A model generated the notes under the pieces. That model made no database searches. It was not told the DNA's origin and saw nothing but the letters and a program-made list of their open reading frames with translations. From NCBI GenBank assembly GCA_017429165.1, contig JAFRPL010000017.1, positions 1-56,670 of the forward strand: DNA of 56,670 nucleotides. Reading direction: 5' to 3'. The position numbers and the translations under genes are program-made. Source of the DNA: Clostridia bacterium (GTDB lineage: Bacteria; Bacillota; Clostridia; Oscillospirales; CAG-382). Numbering within the stretch: the first letter of the stretch is position 1; each line of letters opens with the position of its first letter. This document shows, in pieces, positions 56,546 to 56,670 of the stretch.

Positions 56546-56670
56546 TTATTGTGAATTATACGCACTTAAATCTTGGCACTTTGGGAACGCTTTTTTGAAT
56601 TTCTCAACGACTTCTTTATTTGTGCTGAGAAGAAGGACGCATGAACTGTCCCATGGTACGATTTCCATCG
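56546..56670 (-). CDS. C-terminal end of an unknown protein (partial)
   Basis: The minus-strand frame is open to the right edge and closes at TAA at 56546-56548; the visible 40 residues include EIVPWDSSCVLLLS and VVEKFKKAFPKCQDLSAYN. The amino acid pattern is clearly protein-like and the terminator downstream supports a real gene end. The start lies outside the window (an internal ATG at 56668 is unlikely to be the true start). I do not recognise the family. Confidence 0.65.
   Translation of the reverse strand, partial: MEIVPWDSSCVLLLSTNKEVVEKFKKAFPKCQDLSAYNSQ

Overview
The window looks like a chromosome segment from an uncultured, anaerobic, Gram-positive-type Clostridia bacterium (Firmicutes; the style recalls gut Oscillospiraceae or Christensenellales assemblies). 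This rests on consensus TTGACA-17-TATAAT promoters and AGGAGG ribosome sites, a lysine riboswitch, LL-diaminopimelate aminotransferase, a NifS/NifU-type Fe-S pair, Ser/Glu-rich linkers in exported proteins, dockerin-like repeats, SipW-type export signals and moderately high GC. No rRNA, tRNA, CRISPR array or intact transposon was found.

Layout. 1-641: 3' end of a probable XRE-type regulator. 642-1652: non-coding, with two arrays of small hairpins separated by GTGAAAT or GTGATG spacers. 1653-3925: pfkA, divergent from a small helical protein and a zinc-ribbon membrane protein. 3987-9839: a cell-wall locus with a CapA-VanY fusion and an Asp/Glu racemase on the minus strand, divergent from a MurE-type ligase and a D-aspartate-ligase-like ATP-grasp enzyme. 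9880-15793: minus-strand operon of acyl-CoA synthetase, SGNH lipoprotein, DUF4855 protein and nucleoside hydrolase. 15933-21749: an unknown protein, nnr, a lipoprotein, alr, a convergent mazF without antitoxin, and an acyltransferase with a zinc ribbon. 21883-27147: a 1754-residue secreted multidomain protein ending in dockerin-like repeats. 27501-33177: two membrane-anchored exported proteins (one leucine-rich), SGNH hydrolase, GNAT acetyltransferase and asd. 33239-39985: D-lactate dehydrogenase, TetR/MMPL efflux pair, DUF3737, free methionine sulfoxide reductase and two SHOCT-type membrane proteins. 40040-45364: dapA-dapB-dapF-dapL-lysA behind a lysine riboswitch. 45455-47633: nifU/nifS-type pair and tspO. 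47731-55666: a five-gene operon of four SipW-type signal proteins and a 1653-residue InlB-repeat adhesin, with a long structured leader. 56091-56329: a putative structured non-coding RNA gene. 56546-56670: 3' end of an unknown gene.

How the genes fit together. Wall synthesis dominates: alr supplies D-Ala; asd and the dap/lysA genes supply meso-DAP and L-Lys under lysine feedback; the MurE-type ligase lacks the DAP-selective DNPR signature; and the racemase plus ATP-grasp ligase match the known D-Asp crossbridge pair of lactic acid bacteria. A peptidoglycan with L-Lys at position 3 and a D-Asp (or D-Asn) bridge is therefore a coherent inference, not a demonstrated fact. A second theme is the cell surface: the SipW-signal operon looks like a TasA/camelysin-type fibre system joined to a giant adhesin. 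The structured leader, the neighbouring RNA gene and an intercistronic hairpin make this the most interesting part of the window.
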